DNA from: an uncultured Lachnospiraceae bacterium
GTDB taxonomy: Bacteria > Bacillota > Clostridia > Lachnospirales > Lachnospiraceae
NCBI GenBank assembly: GCA_948794795.1
Contig: CAQGLR010000016.1
Location: 23,165 to 87,164 of the forward strand
Length of the DNA stretch: 64,000 nucleotides
Direction of reading: 5' to 3'
Shown here: piece after piece, positions 36,575 through 45,203 of the stretch
Position numbering within the stretch: position 1 is the first letter of the stretch
Layout: every line of letters begins with the position of its first letter
Program-made: the position numbers and the translations under genes
The notes under the pieces: model-generated
Seen by the model: the letters and a program-made list of their open reading frames with translations, nothing else
What the model was told of the DNA's origin: nothing
The model's database searches: none

Positions 36575-36974
36575 ACTTTCTTTCTCCCCTGCTCCTTATA
36601 ACATTTACATGCTTATGTGTATAAAAAAATCATAGTTCTCTTCACATTTCCCATAAAAATACTTGTACAGTAACTTGAATTAACGTATTTTATAGGGCTA
36701 CACATAAGTTTTTATTGCATTAATTATTATAATACTAAATATCCTGATATACCATTAAAAAGTTTTTAAGATATTCTTACAATTTTCTTTACACATAAAA
36801 CTATCTGTATCAAAACAGTTTCCAACCAGGTATTAAATATAAAAAAGCTGCCACACTAAGCAGAAAATATACAATATACGGTATCTGTTAAAATTAATAT
36901 CCACAATATATTGTTATAGTTTTGCTTAATGCTGCAGCCCCTTTATTTAATAAGAACCCTGGACATTTCTGGAT
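36575..36974. other. Intergenic region upstream of the tandem lipoprotein operon
   Basis: About 400 bp of AT-rich sequence between the NifX-like gene and the lipoprotein gene. It should hold the operon promoter, but I see no -35/-10 pair good enough to name, and no riboswitch-like or repeat structure. Confidence 0.4.
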
Positions 36975-37373
36975 TTAATGCCCGCTGCCACTACATCCAT
37001 GTTTGTCTTCACCACAACCCTCTCCATGATGGTGTTCACCATGATGGCTGCACTGTATATCAGGGTTATAACTAAGTTTCCCTTCCAGAAATGCTTTTAC
37101 TGCACTGTCTGCCTCTCCTGTAACGCCACCATAAAGCTTTATTCCAGCTTCTTCAAGTGCTATCTTTGCACCATTTCCAATACCACCACAGATTAAAATA
37201 TCTGCTTTTACCCCGGCAAGTAAGCCTGCAAGAGCTCCATGCCCGCTTTCACCTGTATCCACAATCTGCTCATTGGCCACCTTGCCATCTTCGATATCAT
37301 AAATCTTAAATTGTTCTGTATGTCCAAAATGCTGGAATACATTTCCATTTTCATAAGTAACCGCAACTTTCAT
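36975..37373 (-). CDS. NifX/NifB-type dinitrogenase cofactor-family protein
   Basis: A 132-aa protein of the Nitro_FeMo-Co (NifX/NafY/MTH1175-like) family: MKVAVTYENGNVFQHFGHTEQFKIYDIEDG is the classical start and ILICGGIGNGAKIALEEAGIKLYGG the second block. The tail is rich in His and Cys (CSHHGEHHHGEGCGEDKHGC), a likely metal-binding extension. It may carry or sense an iron-sulfur or other metal cluster. No nif genes are present, so nitrogen fixation is not implied. ATG 37373 is chosen because GGAG lies 8 nt upstream; an upstream ATG at 37391 lacks a site. Confidence 0.9.
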   Translation of the reverse strand: MKVAVTYENGNVFQHFGHTEQFKIYDIEDGKVANEQIVDTGESGHGALAGLLAGVKADILICGGIGNGAKIALEEAGIKLYGGVTGEADSAVKAFLEGKLSYNPDIQCSHHGEHHHGEGCGEDKHGCSGSGH

Positions 37374-37442
37374 ATTATTTTCTCCTTTCATATTTACAAT
37401 TTATCATTTTACTAAACACTAAAAAGTGTGTTGTAACCTGCC

Positions 37443-38261
37443 TTAATCCTCTGCTGGTATCTTCTGGTCCATCTTCATAATATGGTTTATCAGCCAGTTA
37501 GCAAGGAAATCAACCAGGACATTAATATATTCCTGCTGGTTTTTATCCATATCTTCAAAGTTAATCTCTTCTATCTTTTTAACAAACGACTGGTGTACAC
37601 TCTGCTGGACTGCCAGCCCCTCATAATTAATGCTCTTCATATAGCGTTCTTCATCCTGGAAATGCTTTACTGTATAATCTTTAAGTTCTTCCACTATATC
37701 TATAATTGCATCATATTTATCGTATACATAATCCTTCTGGTTAAGTGCATTTAAATCAGACAATATATCAAACAGACGGCTGTGTTCTTTATCTATAACA
37801 TCTATGCCTGTATAATACTCTTTAGTAAACTTAAGCAGTACAGGATTATTATGTACTATTTTCATTTTCCCTATCAGGGTATCACTTGACAAAATATGTC
37901 TGTACAGCCATAAAGACAGATATTCCATCATATCATACAAAATTCTTGCCCCTTTACTGGCATTTATATTTTCCAAATCAACACTATTTACTTTTGCAGT
38001 AAATTCTGCATGTTCCTTTATCTGCCGCAATAGTTCAGGGTCATGTATCTCCCTCATATAATTTTCTTCATGTGCAAAATGTGTTGCCGCATAATCTTTT
38101 AAATCTGCCATAAGTTTCCTGGCTGACTGCATAGTTTCTTCCGCAGGCCTGTTTAAATCCGCAATAACTACTGAAATCCTGTTAATTGTTTCAAAAAGCT
38201 GGCGGTGCTCGTTATCAACAATATTAATACCTGTCATGCAATCATCTGTAAAATAGTACAT
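37443..38261 (-). CDS. Double-domain bacteriohemerythrin
   Basis: A 272-aa protein with two hemerythrin-like four-helix bundles in tandem. Domain 1 has NIVDNEHRQLFETIN, HFAHEENYM and WLYRHI; domain 2 has DVIDKEHSRLFDIL, HFQDEERYM and WLINHIMKMD. These His/Glu/Asp sets bind a di-iron centre that carries oxygen or senses it. In an anaerobe this suits oxygen scavenging. No membrane or signalling domain is fused. Single-domain proteins are the norm, so the tandem is a modest oddity. The neighbouring NifX-like gene is 70 nt away on the same strand. Confidence 0.9.
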   Translation of the reverse strand: MYYFTDDCMTGINIVDNEHRQLFETINRISVVIADLNRPAEETMQSARKLMADLKDYAATHFAHEENYMREIHDPELLRQIKEHAEFTAKVNSVDLENINASKGARILYDMMEYLSLWLYRHILSSDTLIGKMKIVHNNPVLLKFTKEYYTGIDVIDKEHSRLFDILSDLNALNQKDYVYDKYDAIIDIVEELKDYTVKHFQDEERYMKSINYEGLAVQQSVHQSFVKKIEEINFEDMDKNQQEYINVLVDFLANWLINHIMKMDQKIPAED

Positions 38262-38446
38262 TTTATCAGCCCTTTCTTAATCTATAAAAATATTCTATCC
38301 GTACATTGTATACTATTCTACACAAATAATCCACATATTTATTTTTTAAATTTCCTTATTTTTTAATACACAACCTATATGGCTATGGCAATTCCAAAAT
38401 CCCGGGCACAATGTCATTTAGTTAAGCAACCCTTCTATAAATACCA

Positions 38447-38600
38447 GGGTTATGGATGTTTGAAAATTAAATATTCATAAGTTATGTATCTCTGTCAATT
38501 CCAAAATTTTACCAACAGCAGCCCGCTTCCGCTTGGATGGGATACGCAGTGGTGACTAACAGTTGTAAAGCATTTGGAATCTGCCAGGGTAAATAAGCCT
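38447..38600 (+). repeat. Degenerate copy A of the palindromic MITE-like element
   Basis: The left half matches the full copy at 58914-59155 (TGTTTGAAAATT, then AATTCCAAAATTTTACC and CGCTTGGATGGGAT); the central hairpin is deleted and the right half is short and divergent (GCATTTGGAATCTGCCAG). A further scrap of the same arm, CTATGGCAATTCCAAAAT, lies just upstream near 38383-38400. Confidence 0.65.
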
Positions 38601-38703
38601 TAGTAAATCAAACCCACCTCTTAAGAAGCGTGTATTTTAAAGGACTTACTTAATGAGGTTAAAGAATGGAAATTTAAAATTTATTTTTATAATCCGTACA
38701 AAA

Positions 38704-38893
38704 TTACAGATATACAGCAGTTCCTATATCCTGGTTAAAATTTATTCCATTAAATGGGCGCTTTGAAAACGCCAGTGCTTGAATCTGGTACTTTCAGATT
38801 CTATGCACTGCTGCGTTTGAAATGCAGCGGGAGCGTGCCCTTGGATGGAATAATTTTAACCAGGATATGGAACCTGCGTTATACTGCCATATG
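38704..38893. repeat. Second foldback element, related in layout to the MITE family
   Basis: Long imperfect inverted repeats flank a short centre: TATCCTGGTTAAAAT near 38727 pairs with ATTTTAACCAGGATA near 38855, and pairing extends outward by about 20 bases. The middle has its own nested hairpin (CTGGTACTTTCAG region), like the main family, but the arm sequence differs. It carries no coding potential. Confidence 0.55.
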
Positions 38894-38906
38894 CCCAATA
38901 TAAAAA

Positions 38907-39956
38907 TTAAGACTTTATTTCCTTTGTTGATTCCCTGATTACAAGTTCCCCTGGAAGAACTATCTGTTTATTGCCTCCATCTTTTTGTATTATATGGAAC
39001 AATAAATCCACTGTTTCCTTTGCAATTTCTTCTACAGGCTGGCGTATTGTTGTAAGTGAAGGGTTATAATATTCACCTATCTCCAGTCCGTCAAACCCCG
39101 CAACTGAATAGTCCTCAGGAATTTTCTTTCCTGCTTCAGCAAGTGCCCTGCAGGCACCAATTGCCATACTATCTGCTATTGCATACACAGCAGTAAAATC
39201 CTGTGTCCTGTTTAAAAGCTTCTTCATAAGCCGGTATCCTGTCTGTATCGAATAATTATCAGTATTTCCATCCATATGGCATATAAGCTGGCTGGCTGGT
39301 TCTATCCCATTATCTATAAGTGCCTGCCTGTATCCCTCATACCGCAGCTTTCCAATACTGTAATCATCTATGCCTGCGGCAAGTATTGCTATTTTTTTAT
39401 GTCCAAGGCGGCACAAATAATCTGCTATTTTATAACTTTCCCCATAGTCATCTACTGTAACAAAAGACCATTCCGCATTCCCATTCCACTTGCCATCCTT
39501 TCCCTTTCCTGCAAGATACCCAGATGTACTAAGCACAAAAGGCACATCAAGCTGTCTGGTTTTATCCTCAGAATGTGTTACCATACCACCAAGGAAAATA
39601 ATACCTTTCAGCTTCTTTTCATTTGCAAGCTGTAATGCTACATTTAATTCATCTTCATTTTCTTCTACACGCTGTAATATAAAAGTATACTTCTTCTGTT
39701 GTGTTTCTTTTTCAATAATTTCTATCATCCTGCTGAAAAATGGGTTAGATATACCCTTTATAAGTACAGCAACCGACTTTGATTTTGTACGTTTCAGATT
39801 CCTTGCGCTGTTATTTGGAATATAATTATGTTCCTTTATTACCTGCAATATCATTTCTTTTGTTTCTGGATTAATGTCTGGATGGTTGTTAATAGCACGT
39901 GAAACTGTACTTACTCCTACCCCGCATACTTTTGCTATATCTTTTATTGTTTCCAT
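38907..39956 (-). CDS. LacI-family regulator, probably of the maltodextrin operon
   Basis: A 349-aa LacI/GalR-type repressor. The N-terminal HTH (TIKDIAKVCGVGVSTVSRAINN) and hinge (NSARNLKRTKSKSVAVLI) are followed by a periplasmic-binding-like sugar domain (ISNPFFSRMIEIIE, SVAGFDGLEIGEYYNPSLTTI, ELVIRESTKEI). Last gene of the malEFG-malQ cluster in gene order, and the obvious candidate to bind the three overlapping operators in front of the binding-protein gene. It may be cotranscribed or have its own promoter in the 170-bp gap, where a malQ terminator is seen. Confidence 0.9.
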   Translation of the reverse strand: METIKDIAKVCGVGVSTVSRAINNHPDINPETKEMILQVIKEHNYIPNNSARNLKRTKSKSVAVLIKGISNPFFSRMIEIIEKETQQKKYTFILQRVEENEDELNVALQLANEKKLKGIIFLGGMVTHSEDKTRQLDVPFVLSTSGYLAGKGKDGKWNGNAEWSFVTVDDYGESYKIADYLCRLGHKKIAILAAGIDDYSIGKLRYEGYRQALIDNGIEPASQLICHMDGNTDNYSIQTGYRLMKKLLNRTQDFTAVYAIADSMAIGACRALAEAGKKIPEDYSVAGFDGLEIGEYYNPSLTTIRQPVEEIAKETVDLLFHIIQKDGGNKQIVLPGELVIRESTKEIKS

Positions 39957-40058
39957 ATTATCCCCGTTTCCTTACTGCTTTTTAAACTGGAAGCCTTTAT
40001 GCAGAAAGCTTCTTCCTGCACTGTCACGGCCAGTTATATGTTATTTATGATTTTGGCG

Positions 40059-40089
40059 AAAAAGAAAACTGCCCATATATATGGACAGT
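40059..40089 (-). terminator. Terminator downstream of malQ
   Basis: On the minus strand ACTGTCCATATATATGGGCAGT forms a hairpin with an A/T-rich loop, followed by TTTTCTTTTT. It ends the transcript of the maltodextrin cluster 35 nt after the malQ stop. Confidence 0.75.
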
Positions 40090-40123
40090 CTTCTGACTTA
40101 CTCTTTATCTTTTAGATTTATAA

Positions 40124-41602
40124 TCATGTTATCCTGCCGTATATTACAGCCAGATTCCTAATCCTGTTTAAAATCCTATCACCAACAGAATTTTTTGTCA
40201 ATCTCCACTCCCAATTATTCCCTAATACAGAAGGTGTGTTAATTCTTGCATTGCTGCCAAGGTTAAGATAATCCTGCATTGGTATTATACAGAGGTCCGC
40301 AACGCTTGACATTGCAAGCGAAACCATATTCCATGAAATATTTTCTTCATTTATATCCGTCTTGTTAAAGTAATCCCGTATAAATATTTTACATTCCTCA
40401 TCAATATCATTATACCATCCACGTGTTGTATTATTATCATGTGTACCAGTATATACAACACTATTGCTTGTATGTGTATATGGAAGGTAATTAGAAGATT
40501 CCCTTGGGTCAAATGCAAGCTGTAATACCTTCATACCTGGAAATCCTGTGCTTTGTAAAAGTTCCTTTACAGAATCTGTTACAAATCCAAGGTCTTCTGC
40601 AATTATATCAAGATGCCCAAGTTCCTTTTCCAAGGTTTCAAACAGCTCCTTGCCAGGTCCTGGCATCCATGTCCCGTTCACTGCATCCTTATCACCATAA
40701 GGAATAGAATAATATTCATCAAATCCACGGAAATGGTCAATCCTTACTGTATCATAAAGTTTAAAACAATACGCAATCCTGTCCGTCCACCATTTATAAC
40801 CAGTTTTCTTATGGTATTCCCAGTTATACAGCGGGCTTCCCCAGAGCTGTCCTGTCTTTGAAAACCCGTCTGGAGGGCAGCCTGAAACTGCCGTTGGGAC
40901 ATTATCACTGTCAAACTGGTAAAGTTCTGGATGCGCCCATGTATCAGAACTGTCCAGTGCAACATAAATAGGGATATCACCAATTATTTTTATGCCATTA
41001 TCATTAGCATATTTACGGAGCTTGTTCCATTGTTTATAAAACTGGAACTGCTGGAACTTATAAAATTCTATTTCACCTGCAAGCTCCTTCTTTGCCCTGT
41101 AAATTGCCTCTTCATCCCTGTTACGGTATTCTAAAGGCCAGTTAATCCAGCTTTCACCGTCATTTTCCATTTTAATTGCCATATACAGGCAGTAGTCATC
41201 AAGCCATAAAGCATTTTCTTCAATAAATGCCTTATAATCTGCGCCACCTTTAAAATTATTAAATGCTTTTCTTAAAATAACCGCTCTTGCAGTATACAGC
41301 ATGCCATAGTCAGCACGGTCTTCTGCCTGCCCGTAGTCCAGTGAGTTACAGTCCTTTTCTGTAATTAACCCTTCGCTTGTAAGTGTCTCCAGGTCAATAA
41401 AATATGGATTGCCTGCATAAGAAGAAAATGACTGGTAAGGAGAATCCCCATAGCCGGTAGGGCCAAGTGGCAATATCTGCCAGCAGCCCTGCCCTGCTTT
41501 TTTTAACTGGTCTACAAACTCATATGCTTCACGCGAGAAACAGCCTATACCATACTTTGAAGGCAATGCGGATACAGGTAATAAAATACCACATTCTCTC
41601 AT
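40124..41602 (-). CDS. malQ: 4-alpha-glucanotransferase (amylomaltase), GH77
   Basis: A 492-aa GH77 enzyme that transfers alpha-1,4-glucan segments between maltooligosaccharides. SALPSKYGIGCFSREAYEFVDQL is the typical start, GDIPIYVALDSSDTWAHPELYQ near 220, the nucleophile region RIDHFRGFDEYYSIP near 290, DIIAEDLGFVTDSVKELL near 338 and YTGTHDNNTTRGW near 388. Full length and all conserved blocks present. It acts in the cytosol on maltodextrins brought in by the importer encoded just upstream. ATG 41602 has GGAGG 6 nt upstream. Confidence 0.95.
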   Translation of the reverse strand: MRECGILLPVSALPSKYGIGCFSREAYEFVDQLKKAGQGCWQILPLGPTGYGDSPYQSFSSYAGNPYFIDLETLTSEGLITEKDCNSLDYGQAEDRADYGMLYTARAVILRKAFNNFKGGADYKAFIEENALWLDDYCLYMAIKMENDGESWINWPLEYRNRDEEAIYRAKKELAGEIEFYKFQQFQFYKQWNKLRKYANDNGIKIIGDIPIYVALDSSDTWAHPELYQFDSDNVPTAVSGCPPDGFSKTGQLWGSPLYNWEYHKKTGYKWWTDRIAYCFKLYDTVRIDHFRGFDEYYSIPYGDKDAVNGTWMPGPGKELFETLEKELGHLDIIAEDLGFVTDSVKELLQSTGFPGMKVLQLAFDPRESSNYLPYTHTSNSVVYTGTHDNNTTRGWYNDIDEECKIFIRDYFNKTDINEENISWNMVSLAMSSVADLCIIPMQDYLNLGSNARINTPSVLGNNWEWRLTKNSVGDRILNRIRNLAVIYGRIT

Positions 41603-41629
41603 AAAAATCCTCCAATATGGGATTACAGC

Positions 41630-42502
41630 TTAACCTTTAACAGCACCTGCTGCAACACCCTTGATAATATGTTTCTGGCAAAGCAGATATACTGTAACAA
41701 TTGGTACAATAGCAAGAACTAACATTCCCATCATTGCCCCCATATCTACAGAGCCGTAACCACCCTTGAGGTACTGTACCGCAATAGGTATAGTCTGGTA
41801 ATCGCTCTCCAGTACGAGAAGTGGAAGCAGGTAGTCATTCCATACCCACATTGCATTAAGTATTGATACTGTGATTGCTGTAGGTTTAAGAATTGGAAAT
41901 ACTACTAAAAAGAATGTCTGTATTGGTGTACATCCGTCAAGCATTGCTGCTTCTTCTAATGAAATAGGAATTGATTTTACAAAACCTGCAAACATAAATA
42001 CTGCCTGGCCTGCACCAAATCCTACATATACAATTACGATTCCAATAGGATTGCCAAGGTTTAACATATCTGTAACCTTTGACAGTGTAAACATTACCAT
42101 CTGGAATGGAACAATCATTGCAAATACAAATAAATAATATAATACTGAAGAAAACTTGCTTTTTACCCTTGTAAGCCACCACGCTGTCATAGATGTAAGT
42201 ATAACAATTAATATTACAGACAGTACAGTGATAATTGCAGAGTTAAATGCTGCCTTAAAAAATCCTGTTTTTGCAAGACCATCTATGTAGTTAGAAAGTC
42301 CTACAAAAGTTTCCCCATTAGGAAAGGCAAATGGAAGTTCGCTAATATAAAGCTTGCTCTTAAAAGAGTTAAGTAACACTAATAATATAGGGAAAAGGAA
42401 GATAACCGCCAGTATAATAAATACTATAGTCATAATAATACTAGCTGTTTTAGAAACTTCCATTCCTTCTGCCATATCATTATTTTTCTTCTTTCCTGCC
42501 AT
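41630..42502 (-). CDS. malG: Maltodextrin-type ABC permease, MalG-type
   Basis: A 290-aa permease with six predicted membrane segments, the first at about 20-45. The EAA loop is SLEEAAMLDGCTPIQTFFLVVFPIL near residue 183. The sequence ends in AAGAVKG, as in many MalG homologues. Its ATG overlaps the MalF-type stop (TAATG). With MalF it forms the channel; the ATPase is not in the window and is probably a shared MsmK/MalK-like protein. Substrate inferred from malQ next door. Confidence 0.88.
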   Translation of the reverse strand: MAGKKKNNDMAEGMEVSKTASIIMTIVFIILAVIFLFPILLVLLNSFKSKLYISELPFAFPNGETFVGLSNYIDGLAKTGFFKAAFNSAIITVLSVILIVILTSMTAWWLTRVKSKFSSVLYYLFVFAMIVPFQMVMFTLSKVTDMLNLGNPIGIVIVYVGFGAGQAVFMFAGFVKSIPISLEEAAMLDGCTPIQTFFLVVFPILKPTAITVSILNAMWVWNDYLLPLLVLESDYQTIPIAVQYLKGGYGSVDMGAMMGMLVLAIVPIVTVYLLCQKHIIKGVAAGAVKG

Positions 42503-43344
42503 TATTCTTCCACCTCCCTCTTTCTGGTGATATACAACTGTAACATTGAAACTATGCCTACAATTATAAAGAATACAACTGCTTTAGCCTGGCCTACACC
42601 TTCCCATCCATTCCTGTTATAAAATGTTGTATAAATATCGAGTGCAAGACCTGCTGTTTTCCTTGATGGTGCACCAGCTGTCAGTGCCAGGTTCTGGTCA
42701 AATAACTTAAATGCATTAGTAAGTGACAGGAACAGGCATATTGTTATAGAAGGCATTGCCATAGGGATAATAACCTTAAACATTGTCTGTGTCTTAGTTG
42801 CCCCGTCAATTTTAGCTGCTTCAATTAATTCTCCTGGGATATTCTGTATTGCGGCAATATAAATAATCATCATATAACCGATTAACTGCCAGTTCATCAG
42901 TATAACCAGACCCCAGAAACCATATTTTGCATCACTTGTTATTGTAACATCAAAATTTGCAAGAACCGCATTAATCATAAGCTGCCATATATAACCTAAT
43001 ACAATACCACCAATAAGGTTTGGCATGAAAAATGTTGTCCTGAAGAAATTAGTGCCTTTAATTCCCCTGGTAAGGCCATATGCAATCGCAAACGCAATTA
43101 TATTTATTGTTATAACAGATACTATTGTAAACTTTGTTGTAAACCCTAACGCGTTTATAAAATCTGCGTTGGAAAATGCCCTTATATAGTTTGAAAAACC
43201 TACGAACCTTGCATTTGTAACTGTAGTAAATTTACAGAATGACAATACTATACCCATAATAAACGGAATTATAAAAAACACTGTAAATGCAAGTAATGTA
43301 GGAAGTACAAACACGGCAAAATATTTTTTATATGCCTTTTGCAT
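42502..43344 (-). CDS. malF: Maltodextrin-type ABC permease, MalF-type
   Basis: A 280-aa permease with six membrane segments and the EAA loop ELIEAAKIDGATKTQTMFKVIIPM near residue 180. ATG 43344 (MQKAYKKYF) is chosen over longer frames to 43407 because AGGAG lies 5 nt upstream and the extra residues (many Cys and Met) are unlike the family. It follows the binding protein by about 95 nt and overlaps malG. Confidence 0.88.
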   Translation of the reverse strand: MQKAYKKYFAVFVLPTLLAFTVFFIIPFIMGIVLSFCKFTTVTNARFVGFSNYIRAFSNADFINALGFTTKFTIVSVITINIIAFAIAYGLTRGIKGTNFFRTTFFMPNLIGGIVLGYIWQLMINAVLANFDVTITSDAKYGFWGLVILMNWQLIGYMMIIYIAAIQNIPGELIEAAKIDGATKTQTMFKVIIPMAMPSITICLFLSLTNAFKLFDQNLALTAGAPSRKTAGLALDIYTTFYNRNGWEGVGQAKAVVFFIIVGIVSMLQLYITRKREVEE

Positions 43345-43439
43345 AACACTCCTCATTTCTGCGCTGCATAAGCTGCACAAGACCTGCGCCATGCAGCGCC
43401 CAGGCACAGACCTTGTTTAATTTACTTTATGCTTTGTTA

Positions 43440-44777
43440 TTACTCAGCAATAGCTTCTTTCTCTGATTTCCACTCTGCTTTACAGTCTTCTACTACGTTA
43501 TCCCATTCTTTATTTCCTGTGATATACTCTAAGAGTGATGCACCATAGTCATCTTTGAATGTCTGGCTTGGGAAGCTTGTAAAGTTCCATGATACAGAAG
43601 TTAAAGCTTCATTGTCCATATAACGTATTACTTCTTTTGCTAATGGGTCTGTTGGGTTATCAGCATCTTCAAATGTGTTAAATGGTGCAATAAATCCAAG
43701 TTCATTAGTTACAGCCTTTTTACCTTCATCAGAATTGAATAACCATTCAACGAATTTAATTGTTTCTTCCTGGTCTTCTTTTGAAGCTTCACTGTTTACA
43801 CTAAAGAAGTTCTCTGTACCAATACAAAGGCCCTGGCTCTCTTCGCCTGAGATACCTGTGTAAATTGGAAGGAATTTAATCTTGTCTTCTTTTACAACAT
43901 TTCCGCTTACTTTCTTAATATCATTCCATGCCCAGTTACCATTCTGTATCATTGCAACTTTACCAAGTGCAAACTCTGACATAGAATTTTCAACTGTCTT
44001 AGAACCTAACATAGAAGGCTTTGTACATGAATTATTTACATATAAATCTAAAATATTCTTATATTCCTGGTTATATTTAAATTCGATTTCCTGCTTGTCA
44101 GTTACACTTTCATCTTTGTATTCATAATAAACAGGAAGGTTCATAAGATGTGTCTGCCATCTCCAGTCTTCACCAGGTGTAAATGATGTAGAAGCAAATA
44201 CACCATCAATTCCTAAATCATCTTTTCTTGCTGTCATGTCTTCAACAACTTCTTTTAACTTGTTAAAGTTGTTGATTTCATCCATTGAAGCAGCTTTTGC
44301 ACCGTCTAATGCAAAATATTTATCCATTATTTCCTGGTTATAAATAATTCCATAACCTTCTACTACGTATGGTATACCATATACACCATCACCATCTGTT
44401 ACTGCCATATCTTTATCTTTTAACCATGAATACAGGTTAGTACCAGATAAATCCATACAATAATCTTTCCAGCTCTGGTATCCTACTGGTCCGTTAATCT
44501 GGAATAATGTAGGTGCATCTTTCTTTGCAATTTCAGATTTCAGTGTCTGCTCATATGTTCCAGAAGCTGCTGTCTGTACTTTTACTTCAATTCCTGTCTG
44601 CTCTGTGTACTTTGCAGCTATTGCTTTCCACTGGTCTGTCTGCTCTGGTTTAAAACTTAAGTAATACACACTTCCTTTTCCGTCTGCACTGCCCTCATCT
44701 TTTTCACCACATCCTGTTACTACACCTGCAATCATTGTAGTTGCAAGTAATAAAGAAACTAATTTACGTCTTATCAT
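43440..44777 (-). CDS. malE: Maltodextrin-type substrate-binding lipoprotein
   Basis: A 445-aa lipoprotein: signal peptide with lipobox AGVVTGCGEK (Cys near 23), then a family 1 solute-binding fold (SFKPEQTDQWKAIAAKYTEQTGIEVKV, APTLFQINGPVGYQSWKDY, GKVAMIQNGNWAWNDIKK, FVEWLFNSDEGKKAV). It delivers an oligosaccharide, probably maltodextrin given malQ and GH77 context, to the two permeases that follow. GGAGG lies 9 nt upstream of ATG. It is the first gene after the promoter and operator cluster at 44814-44891. Confidence 0.88.
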   Translation of the reverse strand: MIRRKLVSLLLATTMIAGVVTGCGEKDEGSADGKGSVYYLSFKPEQTDQWKAIAAKYTEQTGIEVKVQTAASGTYEQTLKSEIAKKDAPTLFQINGPVGYQSWKDYCMDLSGTNLYSWLKDKDMAVTDGDGVYGIPYVVEGYGIIYNQEIMDKYFALDGAKAASMDEINNFNKLKEVVEDMTARKDDLGIDGVFASTSFTPGEDWRWQTHLMNLPVYYEYKDESVTDKQEIEFKYNQEYKNILDLYVNNSCTKPSMLGSKTVENSMSEFALGKVAMIQNGNWAWNDIKKVSGNVVKEDKIKFLPIYTGISGEESQGLCIGTENFFSVNSEASKEDQEETIKFVEWLFNSDEGKKAVTNELGFIAPFNTFEDADNPTDPLAKEVIRYMDNEALTSVSWNFTSFPSQTFKDDYGASLLEYITGNKEWDNVVEDCKAEWKSEKEAIAE

Positions 44778-44813
44778 TTTTCTTTTCCTCCTTCTTTTTA
44801 TAAAGCATTATTT

Positions 44814-44851
44814 TGGTACCGTTCTCGGAAACGTACCCGGTAACGTTTCCG
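44814..44851 (-). promoter_or_regulatory. Three overlapping LacI-type operators upstream of malE
   Basis: Read on the plus strand: 44838-44851 CGGTAACGTTTCCG, 44826-44839 CGGAAACGTACCCG and 44814-44827 TGGTACCGTTCTCG. Each is a 14-bp near-palindrome centred on CG, typical of LacI-family sites. They sit 12 bp apart and overlap by 2 bp, starting just downstream of the predicted transcription start. The likely binder is the LacI protein encoded at 38907-39956. Confidence 0.7.
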
Positions 44852-44862
44852 AATATGGGCTT

Positions 44863-44891
44863 ATTATATATCCTGACGAATAAAAAAGCAA
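44863..44891 (-). promoter_or_regulatory. Sigma-A promoter of the maltodextrin operon
   Basis: On the minus strand TTGCTT (44891-44886), 17 bp, TATAAT (44868-44863). The start of transcription would be near 44856, directly at the first operator, so bound repressor would block initiation or early elongation. Confidence 0.65.
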
Positions 44892-44962
44892 TCCCTTTTT
44901 TATTTTTCGTCAAACTAAACATAAAACAAACCTGTTTTTATACAAAATGCACAATTAATGGG

Positions 44963-45196
44963 CTTATAAATGTTTGAAAATTAAAATTCCACAAAGATTA
45001 TATTACTCTGGTAAGTTCCAAATATTTTACCATAAGGCAGCTGTTATGGGGGCGCTGGTGCTTAAGCCTTGTTATTTAAGACTTTATGCACCACTGCGCA
45101 TCCCATCCAAGCGAAAGCGTGCTGCCTAGGGTAAAATTTTGGAATTGCCAGAGCCACATAACTTATGAAATATCCAATTTTCAAACATCCATAACC
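44963..45196 (-). repeat. Copy B of the palindromic MITE-like element
   Basis: About 234 bp, reverse orientation to copies A and C. Terminal inverted repeats contain TGTTTGAAAATT and AATTTTCAAACA; nested pairs include CCAAATATTTTACC against GGTAAAATTTTGG, and a central hairpin GGTGCTTAAG.../...TTATGCACC. Non-coding. Lies between the malE promoter and the MATE gene end. Confidence 0.75.
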
Positions 45197-45203
45197 CCTG
45201 CAT

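Noticed and set aside
36975..37373. Evidence for nitrogen fixation
   Set aside because: NifX/NifB-type small proteins are widespread in non-fixing anaerobes and no nif structural gene is present.
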